This document shows, in pieces, positions 26,533 through 36,158 of a DNA stretch of 64,000 nucleotides. The stretch comes from Streptomyces sp. MBT53 (GTDB lineage: Bacteria; Actinomycetota; Actinomycetes; Streptomycetales; Streptomycetaceae). The translations under genes and the position numbers were made by a program. Under the pieces are notes generated by a model, which saw nothing but the letters and a program-made list of their open reading frames with translations, did no database searches and had not been told where the DNA came from. The stretch lies in contig NZ_JAEQAZ010000028.1 of assembly GCF_016654115.1 (NCBI RefSeq), positions 1 through 64,000 on the forward strand. Direction: 5' to 3'. The stretch's first letter is position 1. Each line of letters opens with the position of its first letter.

Positions 26533-27936
26533 GTGCCCGACTTCGACATGCTTGTCATCGGTTCAGGACCGGGTGGCCAGAAGGCCGCCATCGCCGCGGC
26601 CAAGCTCGGCCGCCGGGTCGCCGTCGTCGACCGCCCCGACATGGTCGGCGGGGTCTCCATCCATACCGGGACCATCCCCTCCAAGACGCTGCGCGAGGCG
26701 GTGCTGTACCTCACCGGCCTCACCCAGCGCGATCTGTACGGGCAGAGCTACCGCCTCAAGGACGACATCACCGTCGGCGACCTCACCGCACGGACCCAGC
26801 ACGTGGTCAGCCGTGAAGTGGACGTCATCCGCAACCAGTTGTCCCGCAACCAGGTCTCGCTGTTCGCCGGCACCGGCCGCTTCGTCGACCCGCACACCAT
26901 CGCACTGACCGATGTCACAGGCCACGAACGGCTGTTGACCGCGGAGAACATCATCATCGCCACCGGTACGCGTCCCGCGCGGCCGGACACCGTCGAGTTC
27001 GACGGGCGGACCATCATGGACTCGGACAACGTCCTGGACCTGCCCAAGGTCCCCCGGTCCATGGTCATCGTCGGGGCCGGTGTCATCGGCATGGAGTACG
27101 CCTCCATGTTCGCCGCGCTCGGCAGCAAGATCACCGTGGTGGAGAAGCGCGCCGGCATGCTCGACTTCTGCGACCTGGAGGTCATCGAGTCGCTCAAGTA
27201 CCACCTGCGGGACCTCGCCGTCACCTTCCGCTTCGGGGAGACCGTGGCCGCCGTCGAGCGGCACACCAACGGCACGCTGACGGTCCTGGAGAGCGGCAAG
27301 AAGATCCCGGCCGACGCCGTGATGTACTCCGCCGGCCGGCAGGGCCTGACCGACGAACTCGACCTGGACAAGGCCGGGTTGTCCGCCGACCGGCGCGGCC
27401 GGATCGACGTCGACGAGAACTACCGCACCGCGGTCCCGCACATCTACGCCGTCGGCGACGTCATCGGCTTCCCGGCGCTCGCGGCGACCTCGATGGAGCA
27501 GGGCCGTACGGCCGCGTACCACGCCTGTGGTGAGCCGGTGCACCGGATCGACGACCGGCAGCCGATCGGCATCTACACCATTCCGGAGATCAGTTTCATC
27601 GGGAAGACCGAGGACCAACTCACCGAGGAGTGCGTGCCGTTCGAGGTCGGTATCTCCCGCTACCGCGAACTCGCGCGCGGCCAGATCATCGGCGACTCGC
27701 ACGGCATGCTGAAGCTGCTGGTCTCCCCCACCGACCGCACCCTGCTCGGCGTGCACTGTTTCGGGACCGGTGCGACGGAGCTCATTCACATCGGCCAGTC
27801 GGTGATGGGCTGCGGCGGAACGGTCGACTATCTCGTGGACGCGGTCTTCAACTACCCGACGCTGGCGGAGTCTTACAAGGTCGCCGCCCTCGACGCGACG
27901 AACAAACTGCGCCAGATCGACCGACTCGGCGACTGA
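26533..27936 (+). CDS. sthA: Soluble pyridine nucleotide transhydrogenase
   Basis: This 467-residue flavoprotein equilibrates NADPH with NAD. It has the dihydrolipoamide dehydrogenase fold: FAD motif [15 protein letters not shown] (about 10-24), NAD motif [15 protein letters not shown] (about 180), the second FAD motif YAVGDVIG (about 304) and a C-terminal dimer domain. The redox disulfide of that family is missing: the segment reads [13 protein letters not shown], with no Cys, which is the diagnostic feature of SthA. GTG 26533 gives the usual N-terminus ([10 protein letters not shown]); ATG 26548 is an alternative. No partner genes are needed. Confidence 0.93.
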   Translation: MPDFDMLVIGSGPGGQKAAIAAAKLGRRVAVVDRPDMVGGVSIHTGTIPSKTLREAVLYLTGLTQRDLYGQSYRLKDDITVGDLTARTQHVVSREVDVIRNQLSRNQVSLFAGTGRFVDPHTIALTDVTGHERLLTAENIIIATGTRPARPDTVEFDGRTIMDSDNVLDLPKVPRSMVIVGAGVIGMEYASMFAALGSKITVVEKRAGMLDFCDLEVIESLKYHLRDLAVTFRFGETVAAVERHTNGTLTVLESGKKIPADAVMYSAGRQGLTDELDLDKAGLSADRRGRIDVDENYRTAVPHIYAVGDVIGFPALAATSMEQGRTAAYHACGEPVHRIDDRQPIGIYTIPEISFIGKTEDQLTEECVPFEVGISRYRELARGQIIGDSHGMLKLLVSPTDRTLLGVHCFGTGATELIHIGQSVMGCGGTVDYLVDAVFNYPTLAESYKVAALDATNKLRQIDRLGD

Positions 27937-28159
27937 TCGTTCACAGGAGATTACTCGCTGGTCAATCTTGAAAGGTCAAGAGCTACGGCTATCATCACAT
28001 CCACACACGGTGTGACCGTCCGCCGACGCAGCGATTAAACGGAATCCACCGTTCCCTTTTGTTGTTCCGACCGGCCAGGGACCCGAGGCCACCTCTCTCC
28101 GGGTCCGGGGCCGGTCCGCTCAACTCCGCACGTCGTGCAAGACGGAAAGCAGCGCAACC

Positions 28160-29632
28160 ATGAGCAACAACAGGGGCAGAGGGCTACAGGCCAACGCCCT
28201 CGGTACGTTCGACACCGTGGTGATGGCCGTGGCGGGCAGCGCCCCGGCGTACTCGATCGCCGCGACCACCGCGGTCCTCGTCGGCGCGGTGGGGCTGGCC
28301 AGTCCGGCCGCCCTCCTCTACTGCGCGATACCCATGCTGGGCATCGCGCTGGCCTTCAGCTATCTCGGCCGGATCGACGTGAACGCGGGCGCCAGCTACT
28401 CCTGGGTGGGGCGCACCCTGCATCCCTTTCTGGGCTTCATCAGCGGCTGGGCGCTGGTGATCTCCGCGACCATCTTCATGGTCGCCGGGTCGCTGCCCGC
28501 CGGGTCGATGACCCTGTCCCTGTTCGACCAAGGTCTCGCGGACAACACGGCGTTGTCGACGGTCGTCGGCGCGGCCTGGTTCGTGATCATGCTGCTCGTG
28601 GTGCTCGGCGGCGCCCGGCTCACGGTCCGGGCCCAGCTCGTCATGTCCGGTGTCGAGCTGGGCATTCTGGCGCTGTTCGCGGCACTGGCCCTCGTCCACA
28701 CCGGCAACGCCCGTGTCTTCGACTGGTCCTGGCTGGGCTTCAGCCACTTCGACGGGGTGTCCGGCTTCGCCTCGGGCGCGCTCATCGCCGCGTTCTACTA
28801 CTGGGGCTGGGACGTCACCAGCAACCTCAGCGAGGAGACCCGCAACAGCCGTCGTACGACCGGACTCGCGGGCCTGATCGGCGTCGGCATCGTGTTCCTG
28901 CTGTTCGAGGTGTTCACCATCGCGGTGAACGTCATCCTGTCCTCGCGGCAGATCGAGAGCAACAAGGCCAATGTGCTGGCCGTGCTCGGTGACGAGATCT
29001 GGCCGGGCTGGGGCGGCAAGCTGCTGATCGTGTCGGTGATGCTGTCCACCATCGCCACCCTGGAGACCACGCTCATCCAGGTCACGCGGTCGCTGTTCGC
29101 GATGGGCCGCGACCGTACGATGCCGGCCGCGCTGGGCCGGGTGCACCGCACCTGGAACACGCCCTGGGTGGCGATCGTCGTGGTCGGCGGGGTGGCGCTG
29201 GCGATGTTCATCGCGTCCAACGCGCTCGGTTCGGTGGGCGAGATCCTCGTCGACGCGATCTCGGCGATCGGTCTGCAGATCGCCGTGTACTACGGCCTCG
29301 CGGGCCTCGCGGTCGTCGTCGCCTACCGCAAGATGCTGTTCAAGTCGGCGGGGAACTTCCTCTTCGGCGGACTGTGGCCGCTGTTCGGCGCCCTGTTCAT
29401 GTTCTGGATCTTCGTCGAGTCGCTGAGCAGCCTGAGCACCGCCGCGATCACCATCGGCATCGGCGGCCTCGCCGTGGGCCTGATCCCGATGCTCTGGTAC
29501 TGGAAGCAGGGCAGCGAGTACTACCGGCCCGCGCGGCTCGACGCCACGCACACCGTCGAGACGGACTACGTCCCGGACGACTTCGTGCCCGAACAGTCGC
29601 GGGTCCATCAGGGTCTCCCGACCGACTTCTGA
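28160..29632 (+). CDS. APC-superfamily amino acid permease
   Basis: This 490-residue membrane protein has about 12 helices. The first helix region AVAGSAPAYSIAATTA is the typical APC substrate-binding break. Hydrophilic ends are short. It probably imports an amino acid or amine by proton symport. GGAAAG precedes the ATG. The 223-bp upstream gap has a lower-GC stretch and a near-palindrome CACACGGTGTG around 28003 that could be an operator. The next gene starts 11 bp after its stop, so the two form an operon. The substrate cannot be deduced. Confidence 0.9.
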   Translation: MSNNRGRGLQANALGTFDTVVMAVAGSAPAYSIAATTAVLVGAVGLASPAALLYCAIPMLGIALAFSYLGRIDVNAGASYSWVGRTLHPFLGFISGWALVISATIFMVAGSLPAGSMTLSLFDQGLADNTALSTVVGAAWFVIMLLVVLGGARLTVRAQLVMSGVELGILALFAALALVHTGNARVFDWSWLGFSHFDGVSGFASGALIAAFYYWGWDVTSNLSEETRNSRRTTGLAGLIGVGIVFLLFEVFTIAVNVILSSRQIESNKANVLAVLGDEIWPGWGGKLLIVSVMLSTIATLETTLIQVTRSLFAMGRDRTMPAALGRVHRTWNTPWVAIVVVGGVALAMFIASNALGSVGEILVDAISAIGLQIAVYYGLAGLAVVVAYRKMLFKSAGNFLFGGLWPLFGALFMFWIFVESLSSLSTAAITIGIGGLAVGLIPMLWYWKQGSEYYRPARLDATHTVETDYVPDDFVPEQSRVHQGLPTDF

Positions 29633-29643
29633 GGGGCACCCCG

Positions 29644-30603
29644 ATGGCGCGAGACCGCTTCACCCCCGACTTCGACCCCGACTGCGGGGACGCGCCCCTC
29701 AGTTCGGCCCGACAGGACATCGTCATCGGCCGCTGGCAGGGACTGCGGGACCTGCTGCGGAACACCGGTGCGCACTGGCTCGCCCGCGGCCACCGCGTCC
29801 GGACGCTCGCGCAGGCCTGCGCGAGCAGTTCGACGGTGGAGTCGTGGCTCGCCGCCGAGCCCGGCAGCGGCGACGCGCTCACCCTGCGGGCGGCCACGGA
29901 GACGGCCCGGGCCTTCAACCTGGCCATCGCGGCGGGCCGGGGCGTGCCCATCGACCGCAACCGCATCGACGGCGCCGTCATGGCCTGCCTCCAGGCCGCC
30001 GAGACGTACCCGGACGACCCCACGCCGTGGATCTCCCTGATCTCCGTCGCCCGCCTCTACCCGGCGGGCGTACGGCGGCAGGAACTCGCCCGCTGGTGGG
30101 ACGAGTTGCACCGGCGCGACCCCTACAGCGTCGAGGGCCACCTCCAGGTCCTGCACTACTACTCCTCACGCTGGCACGGCAGCCACGGCCTGATGTACGA
30201 CTTCGCCCGCGACGCTGCGGGCGTGGCACCGGCCGGCTGCGCGCTGCCGGTGCTGGTGCAGTACGCGCGGGTCGAGGAGTACCGCTTCGCCCTCAACTCG
30301 GCCCTGGGCCAGCAGGCCGCCGTGGGCCTCGGCCAGCACTGGACGCACGACGGCGCCGTCAGCGACGTACGCCGCACCTGGCAGCGCTGGATCGCGGCCC
30401 GCGAGGAGGGACCGATCCCGCCCGGAGAACTCCGCGACCTCAACTACCTTGCCCACGCAGCCTGTTACGCGGGGACCAAGGACGTGGCGGCGGCCGTGCT
30501 CGGCATGATGGGGCGCCGGGCGACGTCGACTCCCTGGTCGTACACCGGGGACGCGGAGAAGCAGATCGTGAAGGGGCGGAAGGAGTCGGGCGTCCGGTCC
30601 TGA
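29644..30603 (+). CDS. Conserved hypothetical helical protein, operon partner of the permease
   Basis: This is a 319-residue soluble protein of unknown function. It has a GAGGGG ribosome site and lies 11 bp after the permease. The sequence is rich in helices with aromatic patches (WISLISVARLYP, WWDELHRRDPYSVEGHLQVLHYY, SSRWHGSHGLMYDFARD), giving the look of a TPR-like repeat protein, but no formal repeat is clear and no catalytic motif is seen. The tight operon suggests a link to the use or regulation of the transported compound. Confidence 0.75.
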   Translation: MARDRFTPDFDPDCGDAPLSSARQDIVIGRWQGLRDLLRNTGAHWLARGHRVRTLAQACASSSTVESWLAAEPGSGDALTLRAATETARAFNLAIAAGRGVPIDRNRIDGAVMACLQAAETYPDDPTPWISLISVARLYPAGVRRQELARWWDELHRRDPYSVEGHLQVLHYYSSRWHGSHGLMYDFARDAAGVAPAGCALPVLVQYARVEEYRFALNSALGQQAAVGLGQHWTHDGAVSDVRRTWQRWIAAREEGPIPPGELRDLNYLAHAACYAGTKDVAAAVLGMMGRRATSTPWSYTGDAEKQIVKGRKESGVRS

Positions 30604-30607
30604 GGGC

Positions 30608-31771
30608 CTACTCGGCGGGCCGCTCCGCCGGCTGGGCCAGGCCCGCCGTCCACTTGTCCTCGATCCGGCCGAACTTCCACACCAGCAGGGCCACGGCCCA
30701 GGTCGCGAAGAAGAGGCCGACGATGACGAAGCCGATGACGTTGAGGTCGAGGCCCGCGACCCAGTCCCAGAAGAAGCCGTGCAGGTCGAGCTTCTCGGCG
30801 AACAGGCCCAGGAGTTCGACGGTGCCGATGATCAGGGCGACGGCGACGGACAGACCGGTGATCGTGAGGTTGTAGTAGACCTTGCGGACCGGCTTGGAGA
30901 AGGCCCAGCCGTAGGCGAAGTTCATGAACGTGCCGTCGATCGTGTCCAGCAGCGACATGCCCGCGGCGAACAGGACCGGCAGGCACAGGATCGCGTACCA
31001 GGGCAGGCCGGACGCGGCGCCCGAACCCGCCAGGACCAGCAGCGCGATCTCGGTCGCCGTGTCGAAGCCCAGGCCGAACAGCAGGCCGAGCGGATACATC
31101 TGCCAGGACTTGGTGATCGACTTCATGAAGCGGCCCAGGATGCGGTTCATGAAGCCCCGGTTGTTCAGGTGCTCCTCCAGGGCGGCCTCGTCGAAGTCGC
31201 CCGAGCGCATCTGACGGAACACCTTCCAGATGCCGACCAGGATGACGAGGTTGATGGCGGCGATGACGTAGAGGAACGTGCCCGAGACGGTCGTACCGAT
31301 GAGGCCGGTGACGTCGTGGAGCTGGGAGTTGTCGTCGCGTACCGGGCCCGCCAGCGCCTTGACTCCGAGGGAGAGCAGGAGCGTCAGGCCGAAGACGATG
31401 CTGGAGTGGCCGAGCGAGAACCAGAAGCCCACCGAGAGAGGCCGCTTCCCCTCGCTCATCAGCTTGCGGGTCGTGTTGTCGATGGCCGCGATGTGGTCGG
31501 CGTCGAACGCGTGCCGCATGCCGAGCGTGTACGCGGTCACGCCCATGCCGATGCCGAAGGACTTCTCGCCGACGCTGTAGTGCCCGGGCGCGACGATCCA
31601 CACGAGCGTGAACCAGCCGATCACGTGCAGCGCCAGGATGAAGCCGGCCATCCCGCCGACCCTGGTCCACTCCTGCCGCGTCATGGACGTACGGACGCGG
31701 TACCAGACCGACGGCCGCGAGGTCGCGGCCGTGACGGGGAGGGTCGGAGCGGACTCGGGAGCGGCCGTCAT
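30608..31771 (-). CDS. High-affinity nickel/cobalt permease (NiCoT, HoxN/NixA family)
   Basis: This 387-residue, eight-helix transporter has the NiCoT signature RHAFDADHIAAIDN (H-x4-D-H in helix 2), plus SLGHSSIVF, GLGFDTATEIALL and TIDGTFMNFAYGW. It imports Ni(II) or Co(II) for urease, hydrogenase, Ni-superoxide dismutase or cobalamin. ATG 31771 is chosen because it gives the standard hydrophilic N-terminus; the open frame upstream is unrelated. A nickel-regulator-like box lies about 63 bp upstream, so uptake is probably repressed when nickel is plentiful. Converges on the gene at 29644. Confidence 0.93.
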   Translation of the reverse strand: MTAAPESAPTLPVTAATSRPSVWYRVRTSMTRQEWTRVGGMAGFILALHVIGWFTLVWIVAPGHYSVGEKSFGIGMGVTAYTLGMRHAFDADHIAAIDNTTRKLMSEGKRPLSVGFWFSLGHSSIVFGLTLLLSLGVKALAGPVRDDNSQLHDVTGLIGTTVSGTFLYVIAAINLVILVGIWKVFRQMRSGDFDEAALEEHLNNRGFMNRILGRFMKSITKSWQMYPLGLLFGLGFDTATEIALLVLAGSGAASGLPWYAILCLPVLFAAGMSLLDTIDGTFMNFAYGWAFSKPVRKVYYNLTITGLSVAVALIIGTVELLGLFAEKLDLHGFFWDWVAGLDLNVIGFVIVGLFFATWAVALLVWKFGRIEDKWTAGLAQPAERPAE

Positions 31772-31833
31772 CGAGGGGGTCTTTCTGCCGGGGACGAGGT
31801 CGCGGACTGCAACCTCGTGCCATCCTCCCGTAC

Positions 31834-31850
31834 CTGCAACCCATTCGCAG
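31834..31850. promoter_or_regulatory. Nur-box-like site upstream of the nickel transporter
   Basis: On the minus strand the 17 bases read CTGCGAATGGGTTGCAG. The Nur (nickel uptake regulator, Fur family) consensus in Streptomyces is TTGCAA-N5-TTGCAA, also 17 bp; 9 of the 12 defined positions match. A further GGTTGCAG half site lies about 25 bp closer to the gene. The context, a NiCoT gene, agrees with the match. Confidence 0.6.
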
Positions 31851-31905
31851 TAATGGTCGGCAAAGCCCACGGCAGGTCTTGGCCAAGGGAAGGGAAAGTG
31901 CCTGT

Positions 31906-33228
31906 TCAGGACGCCAGCAGACCCCTCCCGAGCCAGTCCTTGGTGTCCCGCACGCCGGGCAGCGCGTAGAAGTAGCCGCCGCCCGTCGGGGAGATGTAGT
32001 CGACGAGAGGTTCGTCTATCAGCCGGGTCTGGGTCGCCTCGAACTGCCGCTTGACGTCCTGCTGGTAGCAGCAGAAGACCAGACCCATGTCGAGGTTGCC
32101 GACGGTGTCGATGCCCCGGTCGTAGTTGTAGCCGCGGCGCAGGATGCGCGAGGTGTCGGTGGCCGCGGTGCGCGGGTTGGCGAGGCGGATATGGGCGTCG
32201 AGCGGGATCGCCGTGCCCTTGGGGTCCTTGGCGTAGTGCGGGATGTCCGTCTCCTTGGCGCCGTCCAGCGGGGCGCCGGTGTCCTTGCGGCGGCCGAACA
32301 TCAACTCCTGTTCGCTGAGCGAGACCCGGTCCCAGAACTCGACGAGCATGCGGATGATCCGGATCACCTGGTAGCTGCCGCCGCTCGCCCAGGCGGGCTC
32401 GCCCTGTCCGTCGCCGACCCAGATCAGCCGGTCGGTCTCGCGCGCGGACTTCACGTCCGGGTTGGCGATGCCGTCCTTGAAGCCGAGAAGATTGCGCTGG
32501 GCGCCCGTGGGACGCGGGGTGTTCTGGAAGCCGTCGATACGCCACTTGATCTGCATGCCGCCCCGGGTGTGCCGGGCGATGTCGCGCAGCGCGTGCAGCA
32601 CCGTGTCCTGACGGGCGGCGCACACCTGGAGCGACAGGTCGCCGTGGCACTCGGCGGCGCGCAGGTTGTCGTTCGGGAAGGTCTTCATCGGGGTCAGCCG
32701 GCTCGGCTTCGCCTTGGCGAGGCCGTAGCGGTCGTCGAAGAGGGAGGCGCCCACGCCGACGGTCACCGTGAGGGCGTCGGCGGGGACCTCCGGTCCGAGG
32801 ATGCCGTTGTCGGCGGGCGGCGCTCCCACGCCCAGGTCTGTGGGGGTGCCGCCGGAGGTGAGGAAGCGGGCCCGTTCGGTGATCGTGCGCAGCAGGTCGG
32901 CGAGTTCGGCGCGGTTGTCGGCGATCACGTCGAGCGAGACGAAGGTCGCGGCGGCCGGTGCGGGGGTGAGGATGCCCGCCTGATGGGTGCCGTGGAAGGG
33001 CACCTTCGCCGCGTTGGTGGTGTCCGCGGCCTGCGCCTGGGCCGTGCCGCCGGTCTCGGCGAGCGCGAACGCCCCGCCGGCCAGCACCGCTCCTGCGGCC
33101 CCGGCACCGAGCGCCGTCCGGACGAAGGAGCGGCGGCCGGCTCCGGCCGGGCAGCCCGGGGTTTCGGCAGTGGACATCGAAGGGTTCCCTTCACTACGGC
33201 CAGTGCTGTTCGTGTTCTCGGCGCTCAT
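31906..33228 (-). CDS. efeB: DyP-type heme peroxidase EfeB, Tat-exported
   Basis: This 440-residue protein has a twin-arginine signal [16 protein letters not shown] (about 31-46) and a hydrophobic stretch ending in AQA. The peroxidase has the DyP signature GFKDGIANP (catalytic Asp) and the proximal His region [12 protein letters not shown] with a conserved Arg nearby. EfeB works with EfeO and EfeU in ferrous iron uptake at low pH or low iron and oxidises Fe(II) or takes iron from heme. Its start overlaps the stop of efeUO (ATGA at 33228). ATG 33177, with AAGGGAA upstream, is an alternative start that still keeps the Tat motif. Confidence 0.93.
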   Translation of the reverse strand: MSAENTNSTGRSEGNPSMSTAETPGCPAGAGRRSFVRTALGAGAAGAVLAGGAFALAETGGTAQAQAADTTNAAKVPFHGTHQAGILTPAPAAATFVSLDVIADNRAELADLLRTITERARFLTSGGTPTDLGVGAPPADNGILGPEVPADALTVTVGVGASLFDDRYGLAKAKPSRLTPMKTFPNDNLRAAECHGDLSLQVCAARQDTVLHALRDIARHTRGGMQIKWRIDGFQNTPRPTGAQRNLLGFKDGIANPDVKSARETDRLIWVGDGQGEPAWASGGSYQVIRIIRMLVEFWDRVSLSEQELMFGRRKDTGAPLDGAKETDIPHYAKDPKGTAIPLDAHIRLANPRTAATDTSRILRRGYNYDRGIDTVGNLDMGLVFCCYQQDVKRQFEATQTRLIDEPLVDYISPTGGGYFYALPGVRDTKDWLGRGLLAS

Positions 33229-35261
33229 CAGGCGGACTTCCTGATCTCCAGCAGGTCCGGCACCGGGGCCAGATCCTCAAGCAACTGCCCTGTGGCGCCG
33301 TTGAGTCGAGCCCTGTCCGGCCGGCTCAGCTGCTCGACGGGGGTCCAACCGCCGCCGTGGTGCGCCGAGTCGAGCAGCTTCTGCAGCCGGGCCACGGCGG
33401 CGTCGACGGTCGGCAGCAGCGTCGTGGACTCCTTGGTCAGCAACGGCCTGAGTACGGTGAGGAGTTCACGGGTGCCGGCGAGGTTGCTGTCGACGGTCGC
33501 GAGGTTGGTGCCGCTGCCCTCGTCGGTATCGCCGGTGAGCTCGAACTGCAGGGCGTTCTCCAGGATTTCGTGGGCCCGCAGCGGGAGGTCGCCCGGGTCG
33601 AAGTCCTGGGTGGGGAACGCCTTCCGCAACCCCACGACGGCGGTGGCGAGTTGCTGCGCCGGCACCTTCAACTCGCTCGCCGACTGCCCGTGCCACAGCC
33701 CGTACTCGATACGGTGGAAGCCCGCGAAGTCCTTGTCGTCCACTCCCCCGGCCAGCCCGTCGGCCCGGCCGTTGATCTTCTTGTCGAAGTCCTCGAAGGT
33801 TCCGTAGGCGGCACCGAGCGAGGAGTAGGTGCGGTGCGCGGTCAGCCAGTCGGTGCGCGCCTTGTCGAGGTGGTTGCCCGCGATGTCGGCGCCGAGCTGC
33901 CGGGTCTGGGTCTCGAGGGTGGCCAGGCCCTGGTCGACGTACACCTTGTAGGCCTTGAGGGGCGCGGCGAGGTCGTTCTCGGAGACGGGGACGACCGCCT
34001 TCACCGTCCCTCCCCCGCCGCTGACGTGCACGGTGGCGGAGGTGACGGCCTTCGCGCCGGTGGGGACGCAGCGCCAGGCGTACGAGCCGCCCGCGACGGT
34101 GGCGACCAGGTCCCGGGTGGTGCCGGGCGCTATGCCCTCGACCTCGCCGTAGACCGCGCCCGAGGCCGGGTCGATGAGGTACACCTCGGACGTCTTGTCG
34201 CCGGTGTTGTGCATCTGGAAGGTCTGGCGTCCGGTGTCGGGCGCGGTGAAGCCCTTGCCGCACTCCGTCTCGGAGACGGCGACCGTCTGGGAACTCGCGG
34301 GCTTGGGGCGGGCGAGGGCGACGACGAGCCCGGCCACGACGGCGGGTACGGCGACCACGGCGACGGGAACCACCCAGACGGGGCGGCGGCGCGGGGACGA
34401 CACGGGCTCAGGTGCGGGCGTGGGCTCCGGCTCCGGTGCCTTGGCCCGCTCGCCGCGGACTCCCCCCAGGAACAGCGGCAGGACCACGGCGAGATAGCCG
34501 ACGTAGCCCACCACCTGGAGCCAGGTCATCGTGGGCATCAGGTTGAACACGCCCTGGACGAGGGTGCTGTACCAGGAGCCGGCGTCGACGCTGCCGCTGA
34601 GGTCGAAGGCGTAGGTCGTCAAGCCGGGCAGGACACCGCCCTCCTGGAGGTCGCGCAGCCCGTAGCCGAGGACACCCGCGGCGATGACGACGAGGACGAC
34701 GCCGGTGGCGGTGAAGAACTTCGTCAGGTTGATCCTGAGGACCCGGCGGTACAGGCCCCAGCACAGGCCCGCCGCGAGGACTAGGCCGATGGCGGCACCG
34801 GTGAGGGGGCCGGAGGATTCGCCGGCCGCGCGAGCGGTGGTCCACAGGAACAGGGCCGTCTCCAGGCCCTCGCGGCCCACCGCGAGGAACGAGGTGAGCA
34901 TCAACACGCCCGCGCCCATGCCGAGAGCGCCGGTCACCTTCTCCCTGATCTCGCCGGAGAAGGTGCGGGCCGAGCGGCGCATCCAGAACACCATCGCGGT
35001 GACGAACGCGACGGCGATCACGCTGAGGACACCGCCGAACGCTTCCTGGGCGGTGGCCGAGAGGTTGGCCGCGGTGAACGTGAGCACGGCGCCGAAGCTC
35101 AGCGCGAGGGCGATCGCGGCCAGCACGCCCGTCCACACCTGCGGCAGGCGGGACTTGGCATCGGCGCGGACGAGGGTGGCGACCAGGATCGAGACGATGA
35201 GTCCCGCTTCCAGTCCCTCCCGCAGCCCGATCAGAAAGCTCGGAAACGCGTCGTCCCACAT
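33228..35261 (-). CDS. Fused EfeU-EfeO iron transporter (FTR1 permease plus cupredoxin and M75 domains)
   Basis: This is a 677-residue protein. Residues 1-270 are a seven-helix FTR1/EfeU permease with two iron-binding REGLE motifs (LREGLEAG and GREGLETA). After a Pro/Glu-rich linker (about 275-300) and a membrane helix (about 303-325) comes an extracytoplasmic EfeO part: a cupredoxin-like domain (about 330-420) and an M75/imelysin-like helical domain (about 430-670) with the [10 protein letters not shown] motif. In Escherichia coli EfeU and EfeO are separate; fusion is common in Streptomyces. ATG 35261 has AGGAGGGG ten bases upstream; the longer frame to 35294 runs into the iron box. It imports ferrous or ferric iron and is coupled to efeB. 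Confidence 0.93.
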   Translation of the reverse strand: MWDDAFPSFLIGLREGLEAGLIVSILVATLVRADAKSRLPQVWTGVLAAIALALSFGAVLTFTAANLSATAQEAFGGVLSVIAVAFVTAMVFWMRRSARTFSGEIREKVTGALGMGAGVLMLTSFLAVGREGLETALFLWTTARAAGESSGPLTGAAIGLVLAAGLCWGLYRRVLRINLTKFFTATGVVLVVIAAGVLGYGLRDLQEGGVLPGLTTYAFDLSGSVDAGSWYSTLVQGVFNLMPTMTWLQVVGYVGYLAVVLPLFLGGVRGERAKAPEPEPTPAPEPVSSPRRRPVWVVPVAVVAVPAVVAGLVVALARPKPASSQTVAVSETECGKGFTAPDTGRQTFQMHNTGDKTSEVYLIDPASGAVYGEVEGIAPGTTRDLVATVAGGSYAWRCVPTGAKAVTSATVHVSGGGGTVKAVVPVSENDLAAPLKAYKVYVDQGLATLETQTRQLGADIAGNHLDKARTDWLTAHRTYSSLGAAYGTFEDFDKKINGRADGLAGGVDDKDFAGFHRIEYGLWHGQSASELKVPAQQLATAVVGLRKAFPTQDFDPGDLPLRAHEILENALQFELTGDTDEGSGTNLATVDSNLAGTRELLTVLRPLLTKESTTLLPTVDAAVARLQKLLDSAHHGGGWTPVEQLSRPDRARLNGATGQLLEDLAPVPDLLEIRKSA

Positions 35262-35281
35262 TGGGTGCGACCCCTCCTGGG

Positions 35282-35300
35282 TTAGTGAAGGCATGCCTTA
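35282..35300. promoter_or_regulatory. Iron-box-like palindrome (DmdR/IdeR type) in front of efeUO
   Basis: The site TTAGTGAAGGCATGCCTTA contains the perfect palindrome AAGGCATGCCTT and matches the DtxR/IdeR/DmdR consensus TTAGGTTAGGCTAACCTAA at 12 of 19 positions. It ends 21 bp upstream of the efeUO start, a position where a bound repressor would block expression when iron is sufficient. Confidence 0.65.
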
Positions 35301-35316
35301 CTTCGCGGACCATCAT

Positions 35317-35429
35317 GACTACATGCGTGTAGTCCGTCAGTCATGAATCGGCAACGACCGGGCAAAAGTGCGGAACTCCTCGCGTGCTGCGATCGTCTAC
35401 AGTTGAGTAGACCGTCTACAGATTTGTAG
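35317..35429. promoter_or_regulatory. Three related CTACA-N4-TGTAG operators upstream of dedA
   Basis: Site 1 (35317-35334) is a perfect palindrome, GACTACA-TGCG-TGTAGTC. Site 2 (35397-35410) is CTACA-GTTG-AGTAG. Site 3 (35416-35429) is CTACA-GATT-TGTAG. Sites 2 and 3 are 19 bp apart and overlap the likely promoter; site 1 lies about 80 bp upstream, nearer efeUO. They resemble BlaI/CopY-type boxes but with a 4-base centre instead of the 3-base centre of the BlaI-like sites at 45210 and 49730, so a different regulator is likely. Confidence 0.6.
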
Positions 35430-35480
35430 TCAGAGATGGATGTCGTACGAGACATCCGACCGGCGAAGGGGCTCGCGACG

Positions 35481-36158
35481 ATGAACACACCCTTGGACCT
35501 GGCGTCCCAGCTCGCCGTCAACGTGCTGGACGCCAAGTCGCTGCTCGCCGCCTTCGGTGTGCTGGGGGTCGGCGTGGTGATGTTCGCCGAGACGGGGCTG
35601 CTGATCGGGTTCTTCCTGCCCGGCGACTCCCTCCTGTTCACGGCGGGCCTGCTCTGCACGGGCGGCGCGGACAGAGCCGTGAAGCTGTCGCTCCCGCCCC
35701 TCCTGGTCGCGGCGGCGGTGGGCGCGCTCGCCGGAGCGCAGTGCGGCTATCTGCTCGGCCGGAAGGCGGGCGGCGCGCTGCTCACCCGCAGCCGCTCGAC
35801 CCGCCTGCACGAAGGCGCCCGGCGGGCAGAGGAGTTGCTCGACAGATACGGCCACGCGAAGGCGGTCGTGCTGGCTCGCTTCGTGCCCGTGGTGCGGACG
35901 GTGCTGAATCCGATGGCGGGCGCGCTCGGGGTGCCCGTCCGGACGTTCACCGTGTGGCAGGTGATCGGCGGCCTGGTGTGGAGCCTGGGACTGACGCTCG
36001 CCGGTTACGCGCTCGGCTCCTCGGTCCCGAACGTCGACAAGTACCTGCTGCCCATGGTCGCCGTGATCGTCGTCGTGTCGCTGCTCCCCCTCGTCGTCGA
36101 GGTGCGCCGCTCCCGCCGGGCGGCCCGGGCGACGAAGGCCGGGGAGGCGCACGGATGA
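35481..36158 (+). CDS. DedA-family (VTT domain) membrane protein
   Basis: This is a 225-residue protein. The DedA core is visible: GLLIGFFLPGDSLLFTAGLL (re-entrant helix with the conserved F-x-P-G-(D/E)), then GRKAGGALL, RYGHAKAVVLARFVPVVRTVLNPMAGAL (conserved Arg and Gly) and WQVIGGLVWSLGLTLAGYALGS. Some DedA proteins are flippases for undecaprenyl phosphate or phosphatidylethanolamine. I prefer ATG 35481 because GAAGGGG lies ten bases before it; a start at 35436 is in frame but overlaps the operator region. It is the first gene of a coupled three-gene operon with two PAP2 phosphatases, which suggests recycling of a lipid carrier. Confidence 0.88.
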   Translation: MNTPLDLASQLAVNVLDAKSLLAAFGVLGVGVVMFAETGLLIGFFLPGDSLLFTAGLLCTGGADRAVKLSLPPLLVAAAVGALAGAQCGYLLGRKAGGALLTRSRSTRLHEGARRAEELLDRYGHAKAVVLARFVPVVRTVLNPMAGALGVPVRTFTVWQVIGGLVWSLGLTLAGYALGSSVPNVDKYLLPMVAVIVVVSLLPLVVEVRRSRRAARATKAGEAHG

